Assembly: GCA_014871385.1 (NCBI GenBank)
Contig: CM026432.1
Coordinates: 248,001 to 312,000, forward strand
DNA length: 64,000 bases
Direction: 5' to 3'
Source: Ceratodon purpureus
Taxonomy: Eukaryota > Streptophyta > Bryopsida > Pseudoditrichales > Ditrichaceae
Under the pieces are notes generated by a model, which saw only the letters and a list, made by a program, of their open reading frames with translations, did no database searches and was not told where the DNA came from. How positions within the stretch are numbered: the first letter of the stretch is position 1; each line of letters opens with the position of its first letter. This document shows positions 1-13,672 of the stretch, in pieces. The position numbers and the translations under genes were made by a program.

Positions 1-2900
1 GCGTTATATTCTTGGTCCATGTCCTCACCGTCTTATATTCACTTCTCTCTGTATTCAGTGTTCACCATTGCAGCCCTCCGCTCCTAAATCCTACTCTCAA
101 AGCCAGTGTTGGCAAGAATTCCTTGAAGGAGAAGCTACCCGTGGCGTCTAAGCTCCCGTTGACAACCTGAAAGTCTCAGACAATGCAATCTTTTCTTTAT
201 TCCTTCTCCGAATCATTTTTCGTTCCCACTCCTGAGTCCTTAAGGGATCCATGTATTTTAGTGCTACGAGCGTTTTTAGGAGCCACTCCCATTGGTTGGC
301 TTTTTTCTTCCAAAACCCTGAAATTTTCAATTTGGACAATGCCTGGGCCATTTTTAGTAATTTTGAATTCAAAAATGGGACCTGCAGCCCCAAATTATTC
401 TATGGGGACACCCTTAGGAATTTTAAAATAAGAAACCAAAAACTAGGGGCTCATGAACCTTGCCCCTCTGAAAAACGCTCGTAGGACTACATTACAGTGA
501 TCCGTCCTTAAGCACTTCTTGTAAGATGAGTAGCTTAGCTACTAGGCCGGTAATGGTCTAGTTCTCTCCTCCATCAAATTCCACTGCTTCCCCTTGCCGC
601 CCAGTGTTCTTTTTCCCTCCCAGTCTGTTTTCTTGTTCTCAAAAATCACCATAACCAAACCCAGACTAACAACTGGCCAAAAAGGCATTGTATATTGAGA
701 GATATATTCCTTCATTTTTAGAATGGAAATTGAACAATTCATTTTTTTTCTAGTTCTAGTACAAAAAGAAAAAATTAAACAAAAAAAAAAATTAATTTTG
801 GAATTCAAACATAGGATCTTGAAAAATTATACTGAAGAACAAGCGTAATTAATATCAATATGCTTAAGTAAAAAACATTTCGTATGAGAGCTGATTATAT
901 ACTTAAGTAAAAAACGTATCCATTCTCAAAACAAATTACAACACATAAGATTTTATTAAATGACAAAATATAATATGTTTTCTTTAATCTAAGTATTTGA
1001 TAAAATGTTGTATCCTAAATTTGCTACATATAATTTTTGTATGTTTTTCTAAATATGTCTTAAATTTTTTAATTGACTATGAACTGATGCATCTAAAATC
1101 CCTTGCAATTCATTGTGTTTGCATAAAATTATATTCATTTTCTTATTCCGTTGACGAGGAACTTGGAGAGGGTTTTATCCCAAAAAAATATGAATTAAAT
1201 CAGCGTGTGATCATTGTCATCTTCGTCGTCGTCATGTCCTTTAGTATCATTGGTCACGTATGGTTGTGAAAAGAAATAAAAGATTGAAGTCGAAGTTGGA
1301 AACTTGAAAAGGTTATATAGATTATATAGTTGGCTATTCAAAAGGTTCTTGCAAAAGTTATTTCAAACAATATTTATATTATATTGTATTATATTTTTAT
1401 ATGAACTCTTTTCATTTCTTACTCATTAGTTTTGATTTTTTTGGAATTTTTTCTCAAAGTGGTCTTCAAGCAATTTTTAAAATTTACACATTCCAAACCA
1501 TCATTCAAAAAAAGAGTAATTTATTTTTAACTTTATTTTAATCTTGTCAACAAGGTACTCCAAGAGGATATTTACCCAAATAAATTATAAAGGGAGTTGG
1601 AAAGCGTAGACGTCGGCGTAATTGTAATCGTCGTCAACTTACCTTTGCTTGCAACTTCGTAAATATACATTTATTTATTTACTTCGTAAATGTGAGACTT
1701 TACACTTCTCCCGCAAGTGCCGCAATAGAAACTTTATTGTGAAATATTTTAATTTATCTTCAAATTAAAAAACATAGATTTTGTACCAAAGGACATGATA
1801 GATTATGATTTTTGTCAACGGTTGTGCGTAGCATTGAATAGCCATAGTTTGATTTATATTGAATTTAGGAATAGTATCATCATTAGCATCATTAGTGCCT
1901 ATACATTAATACATAGTGGATAATGTAACAAGGATAAAATTATAGTTAAAAATTATGTAAATTGAAAGGCTATTTTAATTTTTAAATGTACTATAATTAA
2001 AATTAATCATTACTTTTAATATATATTATTTAAAAGTTGGAAATTTATACACACAAAGTATCTGAAATCTAACTTGTAATCTTTCAAATGGTAAAAAAAT
2101 GGTCAAGTATTGAAGTATGTAATGAATTGGCATTTAAAGTATGTTCTATTTAGAATTCTTAGTAGAATTCTTTTAAGGAGGGATAGGCAAATAAACAATG
2201 ATGTCAATCTAGTACTTAATATAGATGGTTTGACCGTAACTCCACTTGATAAATTTTTTGGGATCTTATGAAGAGTTGTTGAGGTCTTGAGGTGCTAAAA
2301 GAGATACAACAATGATGTTTTCATGTCTTTGATTAATAAATGCGAGGAATTGCAAATTGAATGTATAGCTATATAGAAGGCAAGTATCAAGACCTAGATC
2401 AACATATTATTGTTTTGCATAAGTGCATGTATAACTTAAATATGGATGCTAACTTCTATAGAAAGCAATAGCTTAAGTTTGTTGTCCATGAAGATCTTTC
2501 TCTTTGTATTCTGTCCCATTTGCCACGTGTTGTATGGATATCGTAAGTCACATTGTTATCCAAATTTTTCTTTAATGGAAGTTGGACACTGACTTTTACA
2601 AGCCGATGAAAGATATTGAAATAGTCATCTAAAATAATATGCTAGCAATGATTACTGAAGAAAGATTGTATTGAAGAAAGATAGTGTTTAATTTTTTTTA
2701 AAAACATCTTCAAGAGCAATCACACATTGAAGAGGTATTGAGGACACTTTTCTGGTGTATATGAGAACATAATAGATGGGCCCTATAACTGTGGAATGCT
2801 GTCGGAACACAGAAACTTGTTTATCTTACCGTTTATGTAAAAAATAAGCTTATATTCTTAAGAAGCTTCCTAATTGTGTGATTCTGAGCATCATTCCAAG
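1..2900. other. AT-rich stretch without recognisable genes
   Basis: Strongly AT-rich from about 700 onward. Short open frames exist on both strands, but none has domain-like composition or splice-site support. I see no RNA gene, long terminal repeat or inverted repeat. A sequence resembling the recurring CCTATAACCGTGGA motif of this window lies near 2780. Confidence 0.5.
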
Positions 2901-5200
2901 GACTCGTTGATGTGATGTCAGATTTTACTCCTAAGCGATCCGGTTCTTCTTATGCTTGTCCGGATTGTATCGACAAAACCAGATATTTCTTCTACCTCCT
3001 CACTCTTTCTAATCTACTCCTTTTCCTTTGTGATTTGGACAAAACAAAACCTAACGTAACCGGCCAGAGGTCACCTCACGACTAACCTAGAAAACTCTAG
3101 CTAGCATATCCCAGAGGTGAATCCCTACCGATCCATGAGACTACAACAACACACCGATCCGGATCCGAGAGAACTAGGATCCGGCTATATCTGTACAACC
3201 TGTTCCATTGTTCGATTCTCTCTCTTACTGTAAATGGAATCTCTTCAGAAGTTCATGGAGCCCGATCGAGTATCCCTCGATTTGCTACGAGCCTAGCAAT
3301 GGCTATTTCGTATGAGGTTAATTAGAGATCTGAACGATGAGGCTTCAATTCTCACGACAATCCGACAAATCCCTTTGTTCAATCTTTGAAATCTAGAGGA
3401 TCCGGGTCCTATCTCACAACTTCCGTCACCTTTGCATCTAATCTACAATGGAGCTCTATCTCTTCTTGGATCATTCACACTTGGAAGGAAGTCACAAACA
3501 ACGTAGAAAACACAAATGCTTTACTGATAAGGAATATAGAAAGGAAATATGCAAAAACAAGGACTTGGCAGATTCCGTCAGCTCCACTTAAATAAGCGAA
3601 GGCTTTTACAAAAGCGGCGGAGCCGAAAGTTCATTTAGAACCCTAATTCCTACTCAAAATCTCCAAATCCTATCACAGCAAGTTTTTCGGGTCACAGATC
3701 CTATTTCTACTCCTAGATAATTGGAAAACGACAACTCGCCTATCTACTTGGTCTTCGGCTTCTTCTTCTTCCTCTTCTCCTTATCCGACTTGTCTGCCTC
3801 CTTTTCTACGCCTCTTACATTCACTCCGGACTTTGAGGCGCATTCCGGAGCCCTCTTCTTCTTCTGCTCCTAGGACTCGGTCAAGATCTTGGGCCCTGGT
3901 GAAACCTTCGTGGGAGTCCCGGTCGGATTTGGAGTCATAGTCTGCATGTGCGTTGGTCTAGTCGAGGAGGTGGCCTACGATCATGTATACCTGGAATTGT
4001 CTTCTGAGTCCAAGTCAAGCACTGGATTCTCTTCGGCCAACCCCTTGTTCTTCTCCAAACAACCACTCCTCCGCGAGGTGGCCACTGGAGAATCCAACAA
4101 TGGAGTGACCATCAGACTCTGCAAAATGGGGGAGGGAGAAATTACCTTGGTATGTCCGACCAGAGATGGAACAGTCCTCCATCCCGGATCAACTCCGGCA
4201 GACATAGTTTGCTATCACCTAGGACTTGTTGGAATCTCGACTACCGGACATTAGGGGAAAAATGGGGTCTCCAACGGACCTTGTAAGACAACCCGGATTA
4301 GGTGAGCTTCTTGCCAGCTGACACTTCTCTACGAAAACTCATTGGTGGATATCCTGCCCGCTGACAACAAAATTTGCCCCACTGACAACAGGATTCGTCC
4401 CGCTGACAACAAGATCCGCTACTGTCCAATGGGGTGACAGTAGTGGGCACACGCTCGTTGACAGTGTCATTACTGCTTGTTTTGTCCAATGGGGTGACAA
4501 CAGTGGGCAACGCCTTCGCTGCAAGCAATTGGCTGGACCCCCCAAACGCCAATTTGGCGATTTGCTGGCACCATCGGTGCCAGCAGGTAAAGTGCACGGG
4601 CATGGCTTAATTTTCAGGCACGGATTCCGATCGAAGGCCCGTTGGAGACCCCAATCTTCCCCTAATGATTGGGATTGGGACCACGTGCGGAGTCTCAAAC
4701 AACACGCGTTCCGGCAATCGTGCTCGGATGAGTTCCAACGGCTAAAGTATGACGACTTACGGCGACTGGGCACAGACTGCTTCCAGTGAGTAAGGACGGA
4801 CAAACTCCGGCTGCCTGGAAGTGGTATTGGCCTCACCCGCCCTTTCAAATAACTTGGTAGAGGATCCAAGCGTGGCGGGAACCAGCATACGGATGTGAAG
4901 TTCCAGAGTCAGCAACTTCCGCATCCCATCTAGGACTCATTCATCTCTCCATTGAACTTAAACACAATCGGGATTACCTTAAAGGCGGAGGGGAGTCCAT
5001 CCGTCTTGTAGTCGTTGTCGAAGAACCGGGCCTTCTTGACAATGTCAGCCGGTCGCCCCACCATGATCCAAAATTGGATCCGGTTTAGGATCCGCTCCTT
5101 CTCGGCGTGAAAATACCAGAACTCTTCACTCTTGGTTGCCAGATCCTTCGTGAGCTCCCTCACCTGGATCTCCAACTACACAAGAGTTGTTGATTAGTCG
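2900..5200. repeat. Decayed GC-richer transposon fragment, TCCGG-rich
   Basis: A segment of higher GC than its surroundings, rich in TCCGG/CCGGA words, lying in AT-rich DNA. The minus strand of 4930-5175 can encode about 80 residues of ordinary amphipathic composition (Glu/Lys-rich N-terminal half, then Arg-Ile-Gln-Phe-Trp). This suggests a remnant of a transposon protein but matches no family I can name. At 4325-4500 there are three close copies of a motif containing CCGCTGACAAC/CCCACTGACAAC and two copies of GTCCAATGGGGTGACA (near 4427 and 4482). A similar TCCGG-rich segment occurs at 12.43-13.58 kb, so both may derive from one family. Confidence 0.4.
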
Positions 5201-7950
5201 GATGCAGTCGGGATCAGAAGGAGGCGAGTAGCAAGTGGTGTGTGGGCATAGGCCGGTGGTGATTTTTATTTGTTGCTGGTTCGGTGCGTGGGCTGTGAAA
5301 GCCTGCTGGCGGTTGGTTGCCGGAGACGTGAAGGAGTGTGGCTCTGGTTCCTACTTGTTTTATTTTTTTTATTATTATTATTTTTTCCTTTGTTGTTTTG
5401 GTTTTCTTGAGAGCTCCGAGAATTGGTGGTTGATGCGTGAAGCAGCGGTGAGAGTGCCACTGGTCAGGGCTGGTTTTGTGTGAAGGCTGTGGGTGAAGGA
5501 AGAGAAGCTGCTGAAATTCCGGCGGTGTGATTGAAGGTTGGAGTCTCGGTTATGGAGTCGAGAGAAATGCTGGTTGAAAAAAGAAAAAAAAATTAAATTA
5601 AAGTAAAATTCGGTGAAGAACTGCTTGCTGCGGTGCCCAATGAGATTGGTGGCTAGCGGCTCCAGTGGTTGGAGTTAGAAGCAGCCGATTGGGCTGCAGT
5701 TGGCTAAGGGGCCTCGATTTGTGATTTTGGGAGTTGGTTTCGATTTCTTTTCTTTGCTGATTTCGGTGGGAGCTTGCTGGTTTGGTGCGAGAGTTTTGCT
5801 TGTGAACTCTTTTGGGGGAAGAGTCGAGGAGCTAGCGGTGCAGGAGCTTCGGTGGTAAAGGCTGCAGGCGGAGATTGTAGACGAGGAGATTCGGTTGCTG
5901 GTTGGGTCGGAAGTTGCAGGCTTGGTGCCGGCAGCATATGTTTTAATTCTTGGAATTGTCGAGGGTCGAGAGCTGCTGTTGAGAGACGGCGACCTTCTGC
6001 AGCTCAAGCTGATTGAAGGAACGGTGGGCAGTTGCGGTGGATGGGCGAAGGCTGTGGCAGTCTTGGGAACCAAGCAGCTCGGTAGAGTTGGAGTGGTGGT
6101 TGCGGTTAATTTGTTTTTTTTTTTTTTTTTTTTTTTTAATTTTTTTTTTGCTTGAATTATCTTGTTGATACAGTCAAGGTGGGGATTTGGCGGTGATGAG
6201 GTGGAAGATTGGTTACTAGTCACTTGTTCCTTGCATTTTAATTATTTTGTTTATTTTATATTTTTGTTGAGTGTGGTGTTGTCCCATTATGGGAAATATT
6301 ATGTTACGTGTTAATTGTGCATATTTGCACATAGTTGAATGTTCAATTTGGAAGCTCTTGTATTTATGTGAATTTTGAATGCTTGATTGACCTTGGAATT
6401 TGAATGACTTCAAGTTTGCTGTATGTGTCTTTTGCTTATTTTGTTTTGGCTTTGGTGATTATGTTGTTGGTTGAAGGTTATTGGCCAAAATTAAGTTGTG
6501 GTTATGATTTAAAGTGGCGTAGGGTTGGAGAGTGAGACCCTCACTGTCTATGCTTTATAGCCATTTGAGTTGCCTCTGTAGCTTGGTTGTGGTTTGTGGT
6601 TGTAGGTCATGGTCAAGGTTGTGTCTGTGACTTAGGATCATGTGGGTTGAGGAGTGAAACCCTTGTTCCTTGTATTCCATGCCACCTTGAATTGCACTTA
6701 CAACTTAGGTTGTGATTGCATGTGTGGTATATTGTTCCGTAAGCCAAGGCCAACCTTAGGGTTGTGCTTTTTGGTTTTACACCCTCCACAACCAAACTCA
6801 ACTGCAATTGAACTCTCGGACTGCTCTCCACCACAAGCTATCACCGCACCACAATGATCCAAGCCTCCTCTCCTCTGACAGCAACCAGCAAATAAAAATA
6901 AAAATAAACAAAAACAACAACCAAACCTCCACCAATGTTGCTCAGTCCACCAAATCGATCAGATCCCCCTTGCAGCAAATTTGCAGCTTACAGCTTCCTC
7001 CCAGCTGCACCGCCAATTCTCTGACTTACCAGAATTCTCCACCGCCGACTTCCACCGCAAGCATTCACCGCTTGCTACTCTTCGGCACTACAACCCTTCT
7101 TTCACCGTTGAGCTCTCTTCTTCGACTGACCCCTTTCGTTCCAATCAACTGGCCACCAACTTCAGCCTTCCTTCACGATTCTCCAACCAACGATCGCAGC
7201 ACCTTCCTTCAGCCAAGCACCTCGTCCTCTTGGTCTCTCTGACCACATGCAACTTATCCCTAAGCGAACCGCGGTTCACCTCCCTCTCACGACGAACACC
7301 TTCCTCCTAAACTCGCTGGTCTTCCAAATCACGGCCTCGCTTGCCGTCAAAACACTCCCTCCTACCACCTAACCTGTTGTTCGCACATGCAGCCGCCTCT
7401 CTTGATCCTAACACTCTCTCTCCTCCATACTCTAACTTCTGACTTACGACTAATTCCCACTACACCACTTGATCTCTAAACCTAATCAAAAAACCGGCTC
7501 AAAACATTACTCACTCCAAAATTGACTACCCTAATGCAACCACAGCTACTTCTCTCACACCGATGGCCACCCGCAACCACGGCCCCCTTACTCTCTAATC
7601 TGACTCACTTTTTCTCTTACTTTTCTCACTCACTAGAACTAAACTATCCCCTCTAAACTCTCTCTAATCTTTCCAGCCATCATGTCGCCTTCTCACTAAC
7701 CTACTCCCACACCATAGCATGACCATGCCATGCACATGCACATGCACATGTACTTAACATCCTCTGGCCAACATTTTCTTACTTGTTTTTCCACCTAGTT
7801 TATCCTAAACTCCAAAACAAAATTGGTAATTTGGTAATTCTAATTAGCTACTACCCCTAACTATTAAATCCCTCATCTTTTTACTTACAACTTCTCTAGT
7901 TAAAAAACTAGGATCCTCATCGCGTCAAGTCCTATTCCCTAAAACTAAAT
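5200..7950. repeat. Strand-asymmetric repeat, GT-rich then CA-rich
   Basis: The plus strand is G/T-rich (many TTGG, GGTGG, TGTG words) from about 5220 to 6780 and abruptly C/A-rich (CCACC, CAAC, CTCC) from about 6780 to 7700. This is the compositional picture of two related sequences in opposite orientation or a decayed inverted structure; I did not find a long exact inverted repeat. A diverged direct duplication of roughly 75 bp lies inside it: 6521-6595 and 6648-6722 both begin GGGTTG and contain GAGTGA, then ACCCT, then a GTTGTG tail. Pro/Ser/Thr-rich open frames here follow from composition and I do not call them genes. Confidence 0.4.
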
Positions 7951-9480
7951 TCCTGCTTCCAACACTAGCTCATATGGGCTTGCGCGCCTGTCCGCAAATC
8001 CTGGTGGCTACAAAAATTAGATTCTAAGGAAAAATTAGAAATAGGAAGAAATAAAAATTAAAAGAAGAATTGGGATTTAAGGGAGGAAGGAAATAAAGGA
8101 TATAAAGGAAATAAAAAATAGAAAAATAGAAATTAGAGAAGTCAAGCCTAGGGATTTTGAAGGAAATTAGAAAAAATAGAAAAAATAGTATTTAAGAGTC
8201 TAACTACTCTATCTTAGGTTACTTTTAATCTAAACAAGACGTGGGGGACCTCAAGGTTCACCTACAAATACAAAACTCGGAAAAGTTGAAACTAAAGCAG
8301 AGGGTTCAAGGTAGGAGTATGAGCATACACAAGTAGAGAAAGAAGTGCATCAACAATGTACTTTCACTAGAAAAGTAAGTAGATTTCATCCATTAGTTTT
8401 GTGAGCGAGCATAATGTGTCATCAAATCGAGTTGAAGCCATAAAATCGATCTCCAGCTAAAGTAGTGTAGTGAATTTAAGTTTTTCAACTGTAATCAAAT
8501 TTGGGCTCATTACCGTAGTTGATTAATTCTTTTAAATATATGATTAATTTTATTTTTTCGACACTATGATGTTATCCATTACAACATATACATAGGTGAA
8601 AATATTAGTTTTTTGGAGTGAATTCTGAATTTGAGATGAATTTTGTTCACTTCACGTTTCGTTCAAACATTCATTATGATTCCAACGCTCAATCTAAAAA
8701 TATAAATTTTGTATTTGTTACCTAAAGCATTTAATAGTAAATGTAAATATTGACCTAAAACATTTTCATTTAATTTGGGTGTAGCAATGTAGTTTACAAA
8801 GTGTAAAGTATTGAAGTTTTGATGGTTATAGGTCCATCACTTTATAATCAATTGGTATTTTATTATGAATTTCTACAACCAAAAAATACTTCTGCCTAAA
8901 TTTAGATGTTTTTTTAAATGGATGTCATACTTGATTGCATGAAAAACAAAGTCTAGTTTTTTCAAGAGTTGTGGGAATAAACATATAATCAATCTTTTTG
9001 TCTTATTTCGTATATTCTTATTCTTGAGTACATAAAATAACATGCTATGAAATTCTACTAAAAAACATTCTAGCAATACATCCACCTCTTATACTTCATT
9101 TCAACAACAATATCACTTCACCTTAGGACGAATGATTTTATAATAGCATAACAACACAAGGCGAAAAGTTAGAGCAGTTAGAGTGAGCAATTACAATAAT
9201 TACAGAAGAAACTACAAATTCAAGCCGTTGTGTTATACAGCTTTTCGAAAACAAAAACGCATATATCTTTCGAATATCTCTAGTTTCGTTCTATAATTGA
9301 AGTTAGACAGCATCATCCCAAAACATAGACAAGATAATGCACACCTAAAATTATTAACAACAGTAAAACTTAGGGGAAAAAATAGCATATTTCAAATTCC
9401 AAGTAGCCGACCTAGTGACTCGGCAACCATACTCTGACTGAGAGTGAAAACACAAAATAAGTAATAAGTAAACCGGCCAC
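7950..9480. other. AT-rich DNA with a purine-rich run
   Basis: From about 8010 to 8190 the plus strand is almost pure A/G (AGAAAT, GGAAGAAAT words), a low-complexity polypurine stretch. The rest is AT-rich without a gene I can support. Confidence 0.4.
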
Positions 9481-9483
9481 AAC

Positions 9484-10055
9484 ATGTACATTACCCTGTA
9501 ACAAGTTTTGCAACCTGACATCAAACCTCACACTAAAACATTTATCACACTCACTACAAAAGGATGTACCACCGCTTGGACATAAAAAGAAGGCTAAATT
9601 TTAATTTACAGTAATTATGCAATAAAGTAATTTTCTACTTTTCTCAATTTTTTTGTTATACCATACAGTTGTGATAGTAAGGAATAACTTGGTGTTACAA
9701 AAAGATGAGAAAAAGGTCATTTAATACTTTGTTTTGTAACCAAACTAAAACTTTGGAATCATCATTAAAATTTTGAATTGCAATTGGACACAAAAATATG
9801 TATCAATACCATTATTTTTTATATCACCATATTGTTCCTCTTTACAACTTGTACCTTCTACAAAAAAATTGGATCCACGAGCTATTGGGTATCATATATG
9901 ATTTTTTTTAACAAAAGCCCAAAAGCTAACAAATTAGCTTTATTTCATAAACCGTTCATTTCTAACATACCAAATTTTGCCTAAAAATGCTTTATGCCTG
10001 AACATTGGTACATGCAAAATTTGTAGTACAGGTCCAACAGTAGAAACCTCATAAA
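9484..10055. repeat. Diverged copy of the 14.73-15.26 kb fold-back repeat
   Basis: 9484-9560 closely matches the left arm of the fold-back element at 14733-14809 (shared text includes CTGTAACAAG, TCAAACCTCACACTAAAAC and TTATCACACTCACTACAA). The interior also matches: AGTAAGGAATAACTTGGT near 9679, AAAAAGGTCATTTAATA near 9711, and TTTCATAAACCGTTCATTTC near 9943. No matching right arm is visible, so this copy looks truncated. Confidence 0.6.
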
Positions 10056-10059
10056 CATA

Positions 10060-11440
10060 CAAACTAATTCCAGAGGATAGTGGAGTTACATCAGGGCAAA
10101 CCTTTTTGGAAAAGTGAGGAGAAATGTAGGACATAGCATGACCGCAATCTTTCTTGCAGCTGAAACATGCACATAATCCTTGATTTCGAGTTCTTCATAT
10201 CTTTTCACGTTTAAGTCTTAGTGTTGTTGTCAATTATTAAAGGCTAAACCTCACCTATGAACACTACAGAAAATTGGGTGAGAGGTGGAGACCATATGGA
10301 GCTTTTGTTGGTCACAATCCATATCTGAATTCAACATGCCAATTTGTAACTAGCTGTATGTGTTGCAAAACATCATGTCAAGGATTTGGAGGTACACTGC
10401 TAAACTTGCTTCCTAAGAGTAAAAGACCAAATATAATTCTGTTACGTATCAATTTGAAAGATCTATGTTACAAAACTCACAATCCTTCATGCAGTATCAT
10501 AATTACCAATTAAAGTTGAATATACCAATTGTAAGTAAAAAATAGAAAATTTCATAATTCTCATAATTAGAAATGAATGTAAAGGTTACGGACCTAACTA
10601 GAGAATAATGTAAAAGTTATGGACTAAGCTAGAGAGCTTGTTCCATAGCAAGAAATGATACAATGACATATGGACCTCAAGGTGGAAGTCTCCGTCAAAC
10701 AAAAGAACACTAATTTCTAAATCATACATAATTTTTGATTTTCTTAGACTCGTTTTTACTTTTACTCACATGTTTTTGAACATTAATATTCACTCTAAAT
10801 TAAATCCCATCACTTTAATTATTCATATTTGATAAAATAATAGAAGTTTTTTCATCATTTTGAAATAAATTGAAACACAATATTGTAATGGAATTTTAAA
10901 TCAATATAGAAGAGTCCAAAATTGTACACAATTTGTAGAATTCCATGCATTGCATACATAATCCAAAGGAATTTTGGATTATGCAATTTTGGAAGAAAAA
11001 AAAGCAATTCCTTTGAAGGTTTACATCGAGCTACGTATTAAGCCTACAATCACTCCGTTAGTCACTGAAAACAAACAGAGTCACAATAATAAAATTCCCT
11101 TCAAACTAGACTAAACACTTAAAATTCAGTCTTGCAAATTCCCACCGGGGTTTTAAAATGGAAAAAGTAACTAGCCACAAGGGCCGGGGAGTCAGAAACC
11201 GGAAGTAGCCAGAAACCAACTGAAAACAATATAACGGATTGAAGAAACAAGACCAGGCAGGATGCAAATCATCCGGAAGGAAGTCCAGCTTGGGGGGTGG
11301 TCTATCAGAGAACTAATCAAAATATACACAAAGAGGAAATAATTCAAGCTAAACTTCTAAGCAAAACAGAGAAAAAAAAATCCAAATGGAATAACCATCA
11401 AGACTCCAATTTCTCCATTTCAAGAAAGTCAAGAGCTGAA
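10060..11440. other. AT-rich stretch, nothing recognised
   Basis: Mixed AT-rich sequence with no open frame, inverted repeat or tandem repeat that I can support. Confidence 0.4.
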
Positions 11441-11449
11441 ACCTAGTAG

Positions 11450-11630
11450 CTAAGCAGTTACCTGAGTTCCACTGAAATCATTAGTGTAAAGGTCGACTGC
11501 TGCTCAAGATACAACTGGACGATATCTATATAACTCAAAATGTAGTCTCCAATGGGTTTCGAACCTCTGACCTCCATGCCCGCAGCCTATCGCTCCTACC
11601 CGCTACAGGACATGTCGTGGGACCGATAAA
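11450..11630 (-). mobile_element. tRNA-derived SINE candidate or tRNA-like pseudogene
   Basis: Reading the minus strand from about 11630, TAGCGGGTAGGAG (near 11600) resembles a polymerase III A box. About 35 nt further on, GGTTCGAAACC (near 11560) fits the B-box consensus exactly. The spacing is right for a tRNA-derived promoter, but the arms do not fold into a clean cloverleaf, so a SINE head is likelier than a working tRNA. The tail would run toward about 11450. A sequence able to form two small hairpins (around GGGAACG..CGTTCCC and GGAGCG..CGCTTCC) lies just upstream at 11675-11725. Confidence 0.45.
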
Positions 11631-11729
11631 CCAGCAAACAATTTTCTGAGAATGTGTCCCTCTATTTGGGATCTTGGGGAACGCCTTCGTTCCCAATGTT
11701 GGGAGCGTAGGCGCTTCCTTAAGGTCCCA

Positions 11730-12430
11730 TAAAAATGTGAATTCCTATTAAAATAAGGGATTTTGGGATAAAAAGAGGAAAGTGAGCAATTTAGGTGCTC
11801 ACAACCTTCTCAGATGATTCGGGTGAACTTTAGATAGTGTACTTGTTTTGAGTTGCTTATCTGCATCAATTGTTGATTGATTGGAGATATTGGAATTTCA
11901 TCGTTGACAGTATGTATGGAAACTGAAAACATAAATTTAAACATTTCAATAATGTTTACCATTCCGCAAATGTCCTAAATATATTTGTTTTGTAACTATT
12001 GGCATTTGCAGATTGGATCATATTTGAATTGCGTAAATACACTGTGCATGTATGAAAGCGTGGGAAGAAATATTCAGCATCACTAAGCAGTCTGTGTAGT
12101 GAGAACGTACTGCATAACAGAAAATACGTTCATATATATTCATTTCCACAATATATGACATCAAATCATATTAATCTAAACTATATAAAAATAAAAACAG
12201 ATAAAGCAAGAGACAGAAAGAATATGACGGTGAAGATGACATGGAAAACCTAACTTGCGATGACTTCCATCACACAAAATCTCATCCACACAAGCTGAAA
12301 TCCAAGTTTAACAGATAGTGTCATTTCTGTCAAAAACGCTTCAGGGGTTCTGACACTATTGTCAGTGAACATTATTACTACAAAAATTCAACAAAACCAT
12401 GTCTGTTTTAACAAGAATTTGTATTTTTTT
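11730..12430. other. AT-rich spacer, nothing recognised
   Basis: No gene, repeat or regulatory site that I can support. Confidence 0.4.
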
Positions 12431-13580
12431 TGTTAGAAAGGTCGCACACTTCTTGTAGTGTCCCGGATCTCTTCTCGGACTGTGCGGAACGGGTCATCCG
12501 GAAAGTTGAAGGATGATGTTGCTATCTTTTAGGGTACACATGCACAGCTCGCGAGCGGATCGTCTGGGTGTGAGGCCACTTGCTTTGTACATGACTTTGC
12601 TGGCGTTGACTCCAGCAGCAACTTCTAGACGGCATTGTTTCTCATCAACTCTTGTTCCGTTTCCGCTACCAATCTTTTGACCATCACATCTTTCGGATTG
12701 ACTTTGAACTCTAACCGACTCCAGACGACTCCGAATTGGATCTGTTCGGATCTCCTCAAGCAGCCAAACTTGTCGTAGAGGTGGAACACATAGAGGGAAA
12801 GGGCAGAAGGCTTCTTCCCCATTTCAAAAATCAACTTCAATACCACGTCTTGAAGGATGACCTCCCAAGTTTACTTAGGTCTGTCCGGACATTGCACCAA
12901 AGAGGGCGTTTGACACCGTTACGGTTACCCGGCTTGGCTTCTTTGGATATAGAATCGAAATCCGGAACTCTAGGACCTGCTCCCGTCTCAAATTCCCACA
13001 ATCTGCTACCGGAAAGTTGTCCTTCAGATTTATTTGCCTCACGAACTCATTCACCAAGTACTAATGAGATCTTGCAGCCGATCTAAGCCCCTATCACGAG
13101 AAATGGTAAACGTTCGCCCACTCATCCAAGGACCATGTTCCGAGAACCCTCGGGTAGTTCTCTTCCACTGATTCCCTCTCTTGACTAGGAATTCTCTCAC
13201 CATCTCCTCGCTTTTAAGGATCTAAGGGTTTGCTTAAAGGCCTTGGCACCCCATCCGAGTGATTGAGATCTTCTACCAATTGTTGCTTCTCAAATTCCCC
13301 ACTCGGAACCGTAGGGCTGATTGTTCTAAGGGCTACGGAAACCATGGCTACTGCTCAATACTCCACTCACTATTTGTTCCTGACCAGACCCGCAGCAAGA
13401 AACTTGGCAATCCAACTTTTGGTGAATCCTAATATCTGTTGTAATGCAGCTACAGAATTGCTGGAAGAAACTGTGAAGACGTGGATTTTGAAATAGTTCA
13501 TGAGGTTGTAAAGTACTGACAATTGATAAATAGAGACAGCGGTGAGTCAAAGGAGGCCATGACGAGCCTGCTCAAAAGAA
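12430..13580 (-). repeat. Decayed GC-richer transposon fragment with minus-strand coding remnants
   Basis: A second TCCGG-rich island in AT-rich DNA, like the one at 2.9-5.2 kb. Minus-strand frames 13057-12875 and 12846-12625 have ordinary protein-like composition (the latter contains HLYDKFGC and Glu/Lys-rich text), with stops and frame breaks between them. They look like pieces of one transposon-borne protein. I recognise no domain and cannot assign a superfamily. Confidence 0.35.
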
Positions 13581-13672
13581 AGTTGATACTTTAGATGTGA
13601 AACAGTAGTTTTTGCAATCATCTATATTGAACATCCTATTGTGGCAATCAAGTATCACAAAAAATGCTTTAA

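Noticed and set aside
5675..6223. 182-residue Thr/Ser/Pro-rich minus-strand frame
   Set aside because: Composition follows the strand bias of the region; it contains a poly-lysine run from a T homopolymer and has no domain.
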